In this document: positions 18,379 through 27,944 of the stretch, piece after piece
How the letters are laid out: each line of letters opens with the position of its first letter
How positions within the stretch are numbered: position 1 is the first letter of the stretch
NCBI RefSeq assembly: GCF_033449965.1
Contig: NZ_CP137761.1
Coordinates: 372,001-436,000, forward strand
Reading direction: 5' to 3'
From: Bacillus sp. T3
GTDB taxonomy: Bacteria; Bacillota; Bacilli; Bacillales; Cytobacillaceae
DNA: 64,000 bases
The notes under the pieces: model-generated
The model's input: only the letters and a program-made list of their open reading frames with translations
Told to the model about the DNA's origin: nothing
Databases searched by the model: none
Translations under genes and position numbers: made by a program

Positions 18379-19900
18379 ATGGACTTAGATACTTTATTAT
18401 CATTTGAATGGGGAATCATGGCTCCTGAATTCATCATCTTAGGTGTGGCCACAATCATGTCACTGCTTGATTTATTTATGCCAAAAAGCTTTGACCGCCG
18501 CAATATCGGCTGGTTTGGCGTTGCCGGTATCTTACTTGCAATGATTTCGTTAGCAGGTTTATTTGATAAAGAATTAACCTCGATTCTGTATGACACCTTC
18601 CGTCTTGATGGATTCGCAAAAGCGTTCAAGCTATTAATGCTTGGAGGCGCAGCACTTGTGCTGATTTTAGCGATTAGCGACAACACAAAAGAGGGACTTG
18701 AGGAATACAGAGGAGAATTTTATTACTTATTTTTAACGGCCTTATTAGGCGGGATGATCATGTCTTCAAGTGGCGACATCATCACGATGTTTGTTGGTCT
18801 TGAATTGCTATCAATCTCTTCCTATATTTTCGCCGGAATGAAGAAGAAAAATTTACAATCAAACGAATCAGCCATGAAATACATCATCAATGGTAGTATT
18901 TCCACGGCCATTACGTTATTTGGGTTAAGCTACGTCTATGGTTTAACTGGCTCAACCAACCTAATGGCAATCGCTGCTGCAACAGGCTCGGTTGCTGATA
19001 CGCAAATCGTTTATTTACTTGGTTTATCGTTCTTTGTAGTATTCGTTGGACTGTCTTTTAAAATTGCATCTGCACCGTTCCATATGTGGGCACCAGATGT
19101 ATACCAGGGGGCACCAACACCAGTTACGGCTTTCTTGAGTGTCGTTTCGAAAACAGCGGGCTTCGTTTTGCTGGCTCGGATGTTCTTAATGATTTTTGTC
19201 CGTATTCCAACTGAAGGGGCAGGCTCGATGCCGATCTTCTATCAGCTTCAGGATTACATTGCCTTCCTGGCTGCTACGACGATGATTATTGGAAACGTCG
19301 TGGCGCTCCGTCAACGCAATGTGAAGCGGATGCTGGCATACTCAAGTATCGCCCACGCGGGTTACCTATTAGTTACCTTTGTAACCTTGCAATTTATGTT
19401 CAACGCTATGTGGTTTTACTTGACTGCCTATTTATTCATGAATTTATGCGCCTTTGCTATTATTCAATTAGTGACTGCAGGCAAAGGGCATGAGGACATC
19501 AGCGCATTTGCAGGCTTATATCGTCGCTCACCGTTCTTGGCGGTAGCAATGGGAATCTCGATTCTGTCGCTCGCTGGTTTTCCGGGAACGGCAGGCTTTA
19601 TCGGTAAATTAAACATCTTCATGGGCGCTTTAGTCGATCAGCCGGCACATTATGTTTTGGCTTCGATTATGATCGCTGCGACAGTTGTTTCATACGTTTA
19701 CTATTTCGGTATCATGACGCAAATGTTCTTCCGCCCAGCCGAAGGCGGCGACGCGGCGCCGAAGATTCAGTGTGCCGGTCGGAGTTGGCGTTGTCATCGT
19801 TCTGTGTGTCATTGGCACACTGGTGCTAGGGGTGGCACCAGATACAGCCTACGATTTCATCGATGCTCAATTCAAGAACTTCGGAGATTTCTTCCAATAA
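18379..19900 (+). CDS. nuoN: NADH-quinone oxidoreductase subunit N (frameshifted near C-terminus)
   Basis: 506 residues after correction. Third antiporter-like subunit, signature FHMWAPDVYQGAPTPVTAFLSVVSK. The open frame runs on to 19923 with a non-family tail after ...AAPKIQ. Dropping one base near 19771 gives VPVGVGVVIVLCVIGTLVLG, a proper last membrane helix, and a stop at 19898-19900. Last gene of the nuo operon. Confidence 0.93.
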
Positions 19901-20020
19901 GTTATTGGAATTTCGAGTTGTAAAAATGGAAATTATTAAGCAAATGGGTTAAGATTAGGATACGAACAAAGGAATTCTTGGGGTTTTGAAGATTTTACGG
20001 TAAACATAAAGGGGTTTTAG

Positions 20021-20056
20021 AAAGAAAGGGTGCGTACGGTTGCCCCTTTCTTTTTT
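20021..20056 (+). terminator. Rho-independent terminator of the nuo operon
   Basis: Stem AAAGAAAGGG (20021-20030) / CCCTTTCTTT (20044-20053) followed by T residues. Confidence 0.85.
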
Positions 20057-20103
20057 GTGTTCTTGAGGAATCGATTTCTCAAGAAGACTGGCCATGGACA
20101 AAA

Positions 20104-20220
20104 TGTTGTGTGACAATGTGCACTTTGGCCGATAAAATGCAAAATAAGGTCGATAAATCTCAAATAGGGCCGATAAAATACAGAATAGGGCCGATAAATC
20201 CTCAAATAGGGTCGATAACC
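20104..20220 (+). repeat. CGATAAA five-unit phased element (copy A)
   Basis: CGATAAA/CGATAAC cores at 20130, 20151, 20171, 20192 and 20213, spacing 21, 20, 21, 21 bp. Consensus unit is AATAGGGYCGATAAA plus 5-6 variable bases. It is preceded by the leader GTGACAATGTGCACTTTG. It lies after the nuo terminator and before sspH. Reverse-strand ORFs across it (repeating IYRPY) are artefacts of the period. Confidence 0.85.
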
Positions 20221-20359
20221 TCAGTTCCCTTCCATTTCAAATCCTAAATAGCTCCCACATTCTTAGAAAATCACCATAAAATCCATACATAAAACTCGCC
20301 AACCTTCAAAAACTAGAACGGATTCGATAAAAAATCAGCAAAAAAGGGGAGTTAACAAA

Positions 20360-20545
20360 ATGGACGCAAAAAGAGTAAAGCAAATCCTATCATCTTCGGC
20401 AGAAATTGATGTAAAATATAATGGGGTGTCCGTTTGGATAGATGGCCTTAACGAAGACGGCAGAACAGCGACCGTTCATTTACGAGACCCACAATTAGAA
20501 GAACGGACCATCGTAGAAATTCACGAGCTAGTAGAAGAACTATAA
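20360..20545 (+). CDS. sspH: H-type small acid-soluble spore protein
   Basis: 61 residues matching the SspH family: DAKRVKQILSSSAEIDVKYNGVSV, the YNG turn followed by W/I-D and a TATVHLRDP strand. SASP-H proteins are made in the forespore and packed into the spore core. AAGGGGAG precedes the ATG and a strong terminator follows, so it is monocistronic. A sigma-G promoter is expected but I could not place one with confidence. Confidence 0.85.
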   Translation: MDAKRVKQILSSSAEIDVKYNGVSVWIDGLNEDGRTATVHLRDPQLEERTIVEIHELVEEL

Positions 20546-20560
20546 AAGCAAACACAGAGA

Positions 20561-20600
20561 ACCACCTTACCCGCAGCAAGCGATCATAAGGTGGTTTTTA
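20561..20600 (+). terminator. Rho-independent terminator after sspH
   Basis: Stem ACCACCTTA (20561-20569) / TAAGGTGGT (20587-20595) followed by T residues. Confidence 0.9.
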
Positions 20601-20729
20601 AATGCCTAACAAATCTGGTCATAACAATTAAGTTTCAACATACCATCTTAGAAGGATTTGAAACCTTTATCATAAGCAACTGGTCTAATAACACGGTGTA
20701 GGAACATGCAAGAGGGGGAAGTTAGAAAA

Positions 20730-20966
20730 ATGGTAACGGAGTTTGGACAGCAAGCATTACTAAGTATTATTTCTCATTTGGTGTTTATCGGTGTGGCGTG
20801 GTGGGCGATTCAAGCGCTGTCAATCGAGAAAATCATCCGGAAAAATCACGTAATCCAAGCAAGAGTACTATACATAATATTATCAATTGTACTCGGTTCT
20901 ATTGTAAGTAATTTTTTCCTGGATTACCTTTTATGGTCGCAGCAATTACCATTAATGTTTCAGTAA
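20730..20966 (+). CDS. ywzB: DUF1146 family membrane protein YwzB
   Basis: 78 residues, two membrane helices (about 8-28 and 45-67). The N-terminus FGQQALLSIISHLVF and the middle WWAIQALSIEKI match the YwzB/DUF1146 family, and the position before ywmB-murA is as in B. subtilis. ATG 20730 is used, 10 nt after AGAGGGGGA. Function unknown. The 468 bp that follow (20967-21434) hold no gene I can support. Confidence 0.85.
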   Translation: MVTEFGQQALLSIISHLVFIGVAWWAIQALSIEKIIRKNHVIQARVLYIILSIVLGSIVSNFFLDYLLWSQQLPLMFQ

Positions 20967-21434
20967 GGGGATGATGAGGATATCAAAAATGGCGAGAGGA
21001 ACATCATCAACCGTCATGTTACATTGTTCACAAAATAGGCATGAAGGCTCATAGGCTCATAAAACGCGCCAAGACAGCATTTAGTGAAGATCTGACACTT
21101 TTGGAAAAAATATAGGTCTTCCTACATGTTCCCAAAAGGTTGAATTTTAAGTACAATTCTTTTTGGTGTTGTTTTTTATCTTACATAATGACGGAGTTAA
21201 GATTGGAAACGACATAGAGCTTGAAGACATAAGTGAGAGTTTAAATTTCAAACAAGAGTAATCCGCTGATCGATTGCGTACCATAATCTTTATTTTTCAA
21301 AATAATGGAAAATAAATGATGGTCGCACGGGTTAAAAAACACTCGAAAATGAACTTGTCAAAATGTGACGACAATTCCCTAGTATGCAAGCTTCTCTTCA
21401 GGTAACAATGTAAGTATGGAGAGGAGTTAGAGAG

Positions 21435-22190
21435 ATGAAACACAATATAAATAAATTGGTAATTTTAACTATTATTTGTTTTATTCTTATGCAATTCGGG
21501 AATCGTCCAACTAGTGCGACCAATCCGCAGGAGACGAGTGATTTAATCAAGTTGGCGGATCGTTTGCAAGGCAAGGACATTGAAGTCGATGAATGGACTA
21601 TACATGCAAGAGAAAAGCTGACTGACATAAAGCAGTCAAAGGATTTAGAAGAATATGTGAGCACCTTGAAGAAACAATTTCCAACATGGGTTTGGACGGA
21701 ATCAAGTAATGAACAGCATTGGGAGGTAACTGCCCTTTCCCCAGACCAATCTACTCATCAAGAGAGCATCAAAATTGTTTCGACCCACACAAAGCAAAGC
21801 ACCCAGGCGTATGCTATTTATGAAATCAAAGGAAAAAAATGGACAGAGCATACAGATGAATTCCTTAAATCTGGGTTATCTTCTACCTTTTCGAATATTT
21901 TTCGAGAAAAACCGATAATTTTCTCTTGTATAAAGGCGGAAATAGATGATAAGATGAGAACGACTTTGTCTGCTACTATGAACGGTTTATTGACAGCATT
22001 TGATGCGAAGGAAATTGAAGCGTTAAATGAAGACTCATTTATTTCCGTTTCGGCTCGTTCATCATTATTTTCCGAATCGCTAGAAGGTAATGAAGACAGC
22101 ATGAACATTCAATTAGCCCTACGTACACAAGGAATGGGCGCAAAGACAACACTAGTAGTTGGCACACCAATCATAACCATTGAATATTAA
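21435..22190 (+). CDS. ywmB: YwmB family (TATA-box-binding-like) exported protein
   Basis: 251 residues. An N-terminal hydrophobic signal (NKLVILTIICFILMQFG) is followed by a soluble domain. Length, the acidic N-half and position directly upstream of murA identify it as YwmB. Structural databases call the fold TATA-box-binding-like, but its role is unknown and it acts outside the membrane. AGGAGTTAG lies upstream. Confidence 0.85.
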   Translation: MKHNINKLVILTIICFILMQFGNRPTSATNPQETSDLIKLADRLQGKDIEVDEWTIHAREKLTDIKQSKDLEEYVSTLKKQFPTWVWTESSNEQHWEVTALSPDQSTHQESIKIVSTHTKQSTQAYAIYEIKGKKWTEHTDEFLKSGLSSTFSNIFREKPIIFSCIKAEIDDKMRTTLSATMNGLLTAFDAKEIEALNEDSFISVSARSSLFSESLEGNEDSMNIQLALRTQGMGAKTTLVVGTPIITIEY

Positions 22191-22223
22191 TATAGAGAAA
22201 ATGGACGCGGAGGGGAATACACT

Positions 22224-23532
22224 TTGGAAAAAATCATCGTCCGCGGCGGAAATAGGCTTAGCGGTATCGTTAAAGTTGAAGGGGCAAAAAATGCCGTTTT
22301 GCCTGTGCTCGCTGCAACATTATTAGCAAGTGACGGAAAAAGCATTATTCGTGATGTACCTGCTCTCTCCGATGTATATACAATCAACGAGGTACTACGT
22401 TTCTTAAACGCCAGGAGTAGAGTTTAACAATAATCAAGTCATTGTAGATGCGTCAAATACATTAAAAGAAGAAGCACCATTCGAATACGTTCGAAAAATG
22501 CGTGCGTCAGTATTAGTTATGGGCTCATTGTTGGCTCGAAATGGCCGTGCTCGGGTTGCCCTACCGGGAGGATGCGCAATTGGATCTCGTCCGATTGACC
22601 AGCATTTAAAAGGCTTCGAAGCAATGGGAGCAAAAGTTAAGGTTGGAAACGGCTTTATTGAAGCCGAAGTGAGAGATCGCTTAAAAGGTGCAAAAATATA
22701 TCTTGATTTTCCAAGCGTTGGTGCAACGGAAAACATCATGATGGCAGCCACTCTTGCAAAGGGAACCTCTGTCATCGAAAACGCAGCAAAGGAACCGGAA
22801 ATCGTTGACCTTGCTAATTTCCTAAATGCAATGGGTGCGAAGGTTCGAGGTGCTGGTACAGGAACAATCCGAATCGAAGGTGTTGACGTCTTATTTGGTG
22901 CCGACCACACAATCATACCTGACCGCGTTGAGGCAGGCACGTTCATGGTCGCAGCTGCCATTACCGGTGGAGATGTCCTCGTTCAAAATGCAGTACCTGA
23001 GCATTTAACTTCCTTGATTGCCAAAATGGAAGAAATGGGTATTGATGTGATTGAAGAGGCAGAAGGAATCCGTGTAATTGGTCCTGATGTATTGAAGCCA
23101 GTCGACATCAAAACGATGCCACACCCAGGTTTCCCAACTGATATGCAGTCACAAATGATGGCATTGCTATTACGTGCTCGCGGTACGAGCATGATCACTG
23201 AAACGGTATTTGAAAATCGCTTCATGCATGTGGAAGAATTCCGTCGCATGAATGCCGATATAAAGATTGAGGGTCGTTCTGTTATTATGAATGGTCCATC
23301 CGATCTTCAAGGTGCCGAGGTTGCTGCAACTGATTTACGTGCAGCTGCATCATTAATTTTAACAGGTCTTGTTGCAGAAGGTGTGACACGCGTGACCGAG
23401 TTGAAACACCTTGACCGTGGTTATGTGAACTTCCATGAAAAACTTGCATTGCTTGGCGCAGACATCGAGCGTGTGGTTGAGGAAGAGCACAGCATTGTTA
23501 CAGAAACGATCGTTTCTGATTTGAACGCTTAA
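22224..23532 (+). CDS. murA: UDP-N-acetylglucosamine 1-carboxyvinyltransferase (frameshifted here)
   Basis: MurA transfers enolpyruvate from PEP to UDP-GlcNAc, the first committed step of peptidoglycan synthesis. TTG start 22224 after GGAGGGGA gives MEKIIVRGGNRLSG. The catalytic-cysteine loop reads ALPGGCAIGSRPIDQH. The frame breaks after ...RFLNA at CCAGG (22411-22415); deleting the A at 22413 restores GVEFNNNQVIVDAS and 435 residues, one short of B. subtilis MurAA. murA is essential, so this is almost certainly a sequence error. Confidence 0.95.
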
Positions 23533-23590
23533 TTTATTTATGTTGGGAAAATGAGCTATTTTCCTTGTTATTAACAAACAAAGTCGCCCT

Positions 23591-23626
23591 ACCGCCGAAG
23601 CTGGATTGATCAGCTTCGGTTTTTTG
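23591..23626 (+). terminator. Rho-independent terminator after murA
   Basis: Stem CCGAAGCTG (23595-23603) / CAGCTTCGG (23611-23619) followed by six T. Confidence 0.92.
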
Positions 23627-23703
23627 TGTTGGGTTGGTGTGGTACAGGCGAGTGGTAGTCTGTGCTTCGCTGAAGTGCATTGTAGCGCCTTAACTATGGC
23701 CAG

Positions 23704-23820
23704 GTTGTGACATTGTCCACTTTGGCCGATAAAACATGAAATAAGGTCGATAAAATCCAAATAGGGCCGATAAATCTCGAAATAAGGTCGATAAACTAAG
23801 AAATAGAGCCGATAAACATT
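23704..23820 (+). repeat. CGATAAA five-unit phased element (copy B)
   Basis: Cores at 23727, 23748, 23768, 23789 and 23810, spacing 21, 20, 21, 21 bp, identical to copy A. The leader GTGACATTGTCCACTTTGG is nearly the same. Located after the murA terminator, before spoIID. Confidence 0.85.
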
Positions 23821-23944
23821 CAACGGCGCCAACGCACCACTTCACACTCCTCCAAATTTCGTCGCATCTTCGTAACTTTTTCTGTCATAAAAGCCTGTCC
23901 AACACCATAAAAATGAAAAGAAACGTGGCGGACCTCACCAATGA

Positions 23945-23997
23945 GGGGACAGTCCCCCACTGCTGTGCTTCGCTACCGTGCTGGGGGACTGTCCCCC
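23945..23997. repeat. GGGGGACWGTCCCCC palindrome pair
   Basis: GGGGACAGTCCCC at 23945-23957 and GGGGGACTGTCCCCC at 23983-23997, with GCACTGTGTTAAAGC flank. One of ten loci of this palindrome in the window; see 46445-47925 for an IS inserted in a copy. Confidence 0.8.
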
Positions 23998-24090
23998 GCT
24001 ATTGCACTGTGTTAAAGCGTAGGAGTACAGCCATTTTAAGAGTGAGAGGAGCCACCGCTTGCGTTTACTTTTCATATGGAGGCTTCGTAC

Positions 24091-25143
24091 ATGACAAAGG
24101 TCAAAGTTTACATCGTAGGAACCGCATTGCTTATTGCTATAACACTTCTAGTACCGACTTTACTAGTGCTTCCGTTTAAAGGGGATGAGGCGAGCGGAAT
24201 GCTTGGCGAGAAGCTCACAAAGGGGAAAACGGAAACACCAACACAACAAGCAACAAGCCAACCGCAACAACCAACGACCGACCTTGGTGTTGAAGTTGCC
24301 GTCTACCGCACCGCGTCTCAAGCAATGGAGAAGCTACCACTCGAGGACTATGTTGTTGGGGTTGTTGCCGCGGAAATGCCTGCTGACTTTGAAATGGAGG
24401 CACTAAAAGCACAGGCCTTAACCGCTCGAACATACATCGTTAAGCAAATGGTCAGCCAAAACCACGTTGGTCTCCCAGAAGGGGCGGACACAGCCGACAC
24501 CGAGCTCCACCAGGTGTACAAAAACGAAACCGAGCTGAGGAGCCTTTGGAAAACGGATTATAGCTGGAAAATTAAAAAAATCAAAGAAGCGGTCCAGCAA
24601 ACAGCGGGACAAATCCTAACCTTTAATGGCGAACCAATCACCGCAACATTTTTTTCCACTAGCAATGGCTACACCGAAAACTCTGAGGATTACTGGTCTA
24701 ATTCCTTTCCTTACTTAAGAAGCGTGGAAAGCCCTTGGGATAAGAATTCTCCAAAATATTCCGATCAAAAAATCTTTACGATTCAAGACTTTGAAAACAA
24801 GCTTGGTGTAAAATTAGCGAGCCAAAAGTCAGTTGGTACAATCACGAAACGCACCGCCGGTCAACGTGTAGCCAAGGTGAACATCAACGGCAAGGTGCTA
24901 ACGGGGAAAGAAATCCGAGAAAAGCTTGGCTTAAAATCGTCAGACTTCACCTGGACCGTCAAGGGCAACAATGTTGTTATTACCACGAAAGGCTATGGGC
25001 ACGGCGTCGGCATGAGCCAGTACGGCGCTAACGGTATGGCCCAAAGTGGCAAAAACTATCAGGATATCGTCAAACATTACTACAAAGGCGTCGAGGTCGT
25101 GGCTTCCGACACGATGCTCGCACAGATCACGGCGAAGAAGTAA
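24091..25143 (+). CDS. spoIID: Stage II sporulation protein D (SpoIID)
   Basis: 350 residues. An N-terminal membrane anchor is followed by an extracellular domain with YVVGVVAAEMPADFEMEALKAQALTARTY and the C-terminal GYGHGVGMSQYGANGMA. SpoIID is a peptidoglycan lytic transglycosylase that, with SpoIIP and SpoIIM, drives membrane migration during engulfment from the mother cell side. ATG 24091 is used because GGAGG lies 8 nt upstream; ATG 24076 overlaps that site. A Thr/Gln-rich linker follows the anchor. Confidence 0.95.
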   Translation: MTKVKVYIVGTALLIAITLLVPTLLVLPFKGDEASGMLGEKLTKGKTETPTQQATSQPQQPTTDLGVEVAVYRTASQAMEKLPLEDYVVGVVAAEMPADFEMEALKAQALTARTYIVKQMVSQNHVGLPEGADTADTELHQVYKNETELRSLWKTDYSWKIKKIKEAVQQTAGQILTFNGEPITATFFSTSNGYTENSEDYWSNSFPYLRSVESPWDKNSPKYSDQKIFTIQDFENKLGVKLASQKSVGTITKRTAGQRVAKVNINGKVLTGKEIREKLGLKSSDFTWTVKGNNVVITTKGYGHGVGMSQYGANGMAQSGKNYQDIVKHYYKGVEVVASDTMLAQITAKK

Positions 25144-25191
25144 TGGATAGTCAGTCTAGTAGCAAGAAAGGGGCTATCCACCCTGAATCAG

Positions 25192-25248
25192 AAAAAAGGC
25201 ACCCTCACGTTGGATGTAAACCCAACGCAAGGGTGCCCTTCGTTTTTT
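25192..25248. terminator. Bidirectional terminator between spoIID and the vanZ-like gene
   Basis: Long hairpin with GGCACCCT (25199-25206) / AGGGTGCC (25230-25237) and an inner CGTTGG/CCAACG arm, A-run on the left and T-run on the right, serving convergent genes. Confidence 0.9.
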
Positions 25249-25253
25249 CAGGA

Positions 25254-25698
25254 TTAAACAGCCTCTTTCGAAAAATAACCCTGAAACCTCTTAAACAATT
25301 TCCCAACACGAGCAAACCGCACTCCGCGAAAAAAACCTTGGCGCACAATATACCAGCTTACCGATACGCCGATCCAGTCTTTGACCAAATCAATGATCGT
25401 CGCGGAGCGATACGGGTAAAACGATTGATGAATCTCATCCGACACCCCGTACGCAGCAGCCACCAGTGCACAGATAAGACTTGCCCGCTCTGTCAATCGG
25501 CCCGTCGTCAAACAGGCTACGACAAGCAACCAATACAAAATCCCGAACTCAATTAAATGAAGCGATTCCTTAATAAAGTGGTCGACGCTCAAGGCCGGCA
25601 GCTCCACCAGCGCATTGCTCGGCATACTCGACATCACCCAAATCGCCACCATATAACCAACCAGGTAAAATACGTAATAACCATTTCCACAAAACCAT
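25254..25698 (-). CDS. VanZ-like family membrane protein (frameshifted near N-terminus)
   Basis: 147 residues after correction. VanZ hallmarks are visible: SSMPSN, then HLIEFGILYWLL, then AYGVSDEIHQSFYPYRSATIIDLVKDWIGV. The well-placed start is ATG at 25698 (GGAGG 7 nt upstream), but its frame joins the body only if one base is removed at CCAGG (25661-25665 on the + strand); otherwise an internal ATG at 25652 with no ribosome site must be used. Function of such chromosomal VanZ-like proteins is mostly unknown; teicoplanin resistance should not be inferred. Confidence 0.8.
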
Positions 25699-25893
25699 CT
25701 GAAGCCTCCAAATTATTGTTCATTTTTACGGGCGAAGGGATATAGGAAAAATAATACCATAAACGAACAAAAATTTTATAAAATCCTATGCATAAAACAA
25801 TCGATGTTGTCGAAAAATAAGCAGAAAAAAATTTTTTACGCTCATGTATATTATTCTCGCAATCGGTTCACAATGATTGCAGAGGTGATGAAA

Positions 25894-26823
25894 ATGAGAG
25901 AGGACGAAAAGAAAATTTCTTCTCGGGAGTCTAGTATAAAGCGCTTTTTCAAAAAGCGTTGGGTAATTCCAGCAATCTATATTGCAAGTGCTGCTATTAT
26001 TTTAACTGGAGTCCTTTGGTATCAAAGCAGTAAAGAATCTGACAAACTGGATTATAATGCATCAGACATTTCTGGCAACAAATTTAACGAGGAGCCAGCA
26101 ATCGAAGTAAACCGCGCAATGGAGAACTTCGTCATGCCTGTCAGCAGTCCAGAAACAGCCGTCATTCAAAAACCATTCTATGAATATGATGGCAAAAAAG
26201 AGGAACAGGTCGCAGCACTAGTAGAGTACAATAATTCGTACCATCCAAACAAAGGAATCGACATTAAGATGAAGGATGGAAAAAGCTTTGATGTTGTAGC
26301 ATCCATTAGTGGAACGGTTACAGAGGTCAAAGAAGATTCCTTACTTGGAAACGTGATTGTGATCGAACATGACAAAGGAATTGTCTCACAATATCAATCT
26401 GTTACGGACATTGTAGTTGAAGCCGGTGACGAAGTTGAGCAAGGTCAACCAATTGCAAAAGCTGGAAAAAGTTTATATAACGAAGAAGCAGGCACACACT
26501 TGCACTTCGAGATCCGCAAGGACAACATTGCTGTAAACCCAAGCGAATTTTTCAATAAACCACTAAGCGCGCTTCAAGAAGCGAAAGTGGAAGAGAATAA
26601 GGCAGCAACAGGTGACAGCCCAGTATCAGAAGATGAAAAAGCTACTGATAACAAAAAAGTATCAGAAGATGAGAAGACTACCCCATCTAGTGATGAAAAA
26701 TCAGTAGATGACAGCGGTAAATCTCAAGACGACAACTCTAAATCAACTGATTCCGAGGAAGGCTCTAAATCAGGTGACAACACTGAAGACAGCCATTCCA
26801 AAGAATCTAGCATGAATTCTTAA
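25894..26823 (+). CDS. spoIIQ: Stage II sporulation protein Q, LytM/M23-like
   Basis: 309 residues: N-terminal cytoplasmic tail, one membrane helix (WVIPAIYIASAAIILTGVLWY), a LytM domain and a long Ser/Asp/Glu/Lys-rich disordered tail. The second zinc motif GTHLHFEIRKD is intact, but the first (HxGxD) reads NKGID, so the first histidine ligand is Asn and the domain is probably not hydrolytic, as in B. subtilis SpoIIQ. It interacts with SpoIIIAH across the engulfed forespore space. ATG 25894 follows AGAGGTGA. Confidence 0.92.
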   Translation: MREDEKKISSRESSIKRFFKKRWVIPAIYIASAAIILTGVLWYQSSKESDKLDYNASDISGNKFNEEPAIEVNRAMENFVMPVSSPETAVIQKPFYEYDGKKEEQVAALVEYNNSYHPNKGIDIKMKDGKSFDVVASISGTVTEVKEDSLLGNVIVIEHDKGIVSQYQSVTDIVVEAGDEVEQGQPIAKAGKSLYNEEAGTHLHFEIRKDNIAVNPSEFFNKPLSALQEAKVEENKAATGDSPVSEDEKATDNKKVSEDEKTTPSSDEKSVDDSGKSQDDNSKSTDSEEGSKSGDNTEDSHSKESSMNS

Positions 26824-26832
26824 TTCATGTGC

Positions 26833-26875
26833 AAACCAGCATCTACGGACACTGTCCCGGGTGCTGGTTTTTATT
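26833..26875 (+). terminator. Rho-independent terminator after spoIIQ
   Basis: Stem AAACCAGCA (26833-26841) / TGCTGGTTT (26862-26870), then T-rich. The following 418 bp to the usd-like ORF are A+T-rich and show no gene. Confidence 0.88.
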
Positions 26876-27293
26876 TTAGCGGGAGTGCTCTGTTTATTTG
26901 GATTCTTTTATTTCGCATAACGCATTTTTACCGAAAGATACAATTTTCATCACAACTAAACTTTAGTGAATTTTACACTTTCTAAATACGACCAAATTTT
27001 ACCATCAAACAATTTTTCCCACTAACCACTTTTTTCGAGATTAATATTTTAAGGATAAACAGTATGGCTGTCTCATAAAAATAATAAAGCGTAATTCTTA
27101 TTTATTTTTCCAAAAATCTCCCCGAAAATACACTCCAATTGCTTGGCGATGGGCAAAATTACTCGTAATATCCTAATTTTATCAGAAAAATCCGAAAAAA
27201 TACCTAAAAACCTTGTCCTGTTTGTGCAATTCGTGCATATTCCCGTCCGCTAGCTAATAAACTGTTACAAACCTTACAAAGGAAGTGTTTGAG

Positions 27294-27362
27294 GTGAGGA
27301 GTCGTTTGCAGGCAGCGATTTTAGTTGGAGATATGATTATTTTTCGTAATAACAGAAAGTAA
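27294..27362 (+). CDS. usd: usd-like small ORF upstream of spoIIID
   Basis: 22-codon ORF starting GTG 27294, preceded by AAAGGAAGTG, reading MRSRLQAAILVGDMIIFRNN plus RK. In B. subtilis a small ORF called usd lies just upstream of spoIIID and its translation is required for spoIIID translation. Position, size and ribosome site fit that role; I have not compared the residues. A possible sigma-E-like pair (GCATATT near 27236 and ATAAACT about 15 bp later) lies upstream. Identity rests on context. Confidence 0.5.
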   Translation: MRSRLQAAILVGDMIIFRNNRK

Positions 27363-27507
27363 ACGCTTTCTGCCGCATAGAAAATGATCAATTACCAGTT
27401 CAGGATAAATACATGTAGTATCACGTGCGGAATGGCAGCATCAGGGCTTTTGTAAAGCGGATCTCATTTCACGCTTCTCATCTTCAAATTTAGGGAGGGC
27501 GAGTGGT

Positions 27508-27781
27508 GTGCACGATTACATCAAAGAGAGAACTATCAAGATTGGAAAGTATATCGTGGAAACGAGGAAAACAGTTCGCGTCATTGCGAAGGAGTTTGGC
27601 GTATCCAAAAGTACAGTCCATAAAGACCTGACAGAGAGACTTCCAGAGATAAACCCCGATCTGGCAAACGAAGTGAAAGAAATCTTAGATTATCATAAAT
27701 CGATTCGGCACCTCCGCGGTGGCGAGGCAACTAAGCTCAAATACCTGGAAGGAGGAGTTTGAAGAAGAACCGGTTCAATAG
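27508..27781 (+). CDS. spoIIID: Mother-cell transcription factor SpoIIID (frameshifted near C-terminus)
   Basis: The first ~79 residues are nearly identical to B. subtilis SpoIIID: a helix-turn-helix with AKEFGVSKSTVHKDLTERLPEI, binding and switching sigma-E-dependent genes. GTG start 27508, 8 nt after AGGGAGGG. The open frame ends early (LEGGV); removing one base at CCTGG (27744-27748) gives the acidic tail KEEFEEEPVQ and a stop at 27779-27781, 90 residues versus 93 in B. subtilis. Confidence 0.95.
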
Positions 27782-27890
27782 CTGGGCAACATGCAACCAC
27801 ACGCAAGATTCAGCAATGTTAAAGTCCAGGATAATCCCTCCTGCAAAATAGGGAAAGTAACATAACGGAGATGACGGAAAATACTTAGCC

Positions 27891-27924
27891 AAACCAGCCT
27901 CTTTTAGGAGAAGTTGGTTTTTTT
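27891..27924 (+). terminator. Terminator after spoIIID
   Basis: AAACCAGCCTC (27891-27901) pairs imperfectly with GAGAAGTTGGTTT (27908-27920), followed by T residues. Confidence 0.65.
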
Positions 27925-27944
27925 CTTGTGGGTTGTGGAAGGGT

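Noticed and set aside
20017..20205. Minus-strand ORFs with IYRPY/FIDLI repeats here and at 23359-23832
   Set aside because: Translations of the 21-bp CGATAAA period, which is divisible by three; no starts with ribosome sites and no family.
20967..21434. Gene remnants in the ywzB-ywmB gap
   Set aside because: Short open stretches only (e.g. near 21188); no start with a ribosome site and no recognisable similarity.
25143..25556. Plus-strand 137-residue ORF after spoIID
   Set aside because: Covers a terminator and is antisense to the VanZ-like gene, which has clear family motifs.
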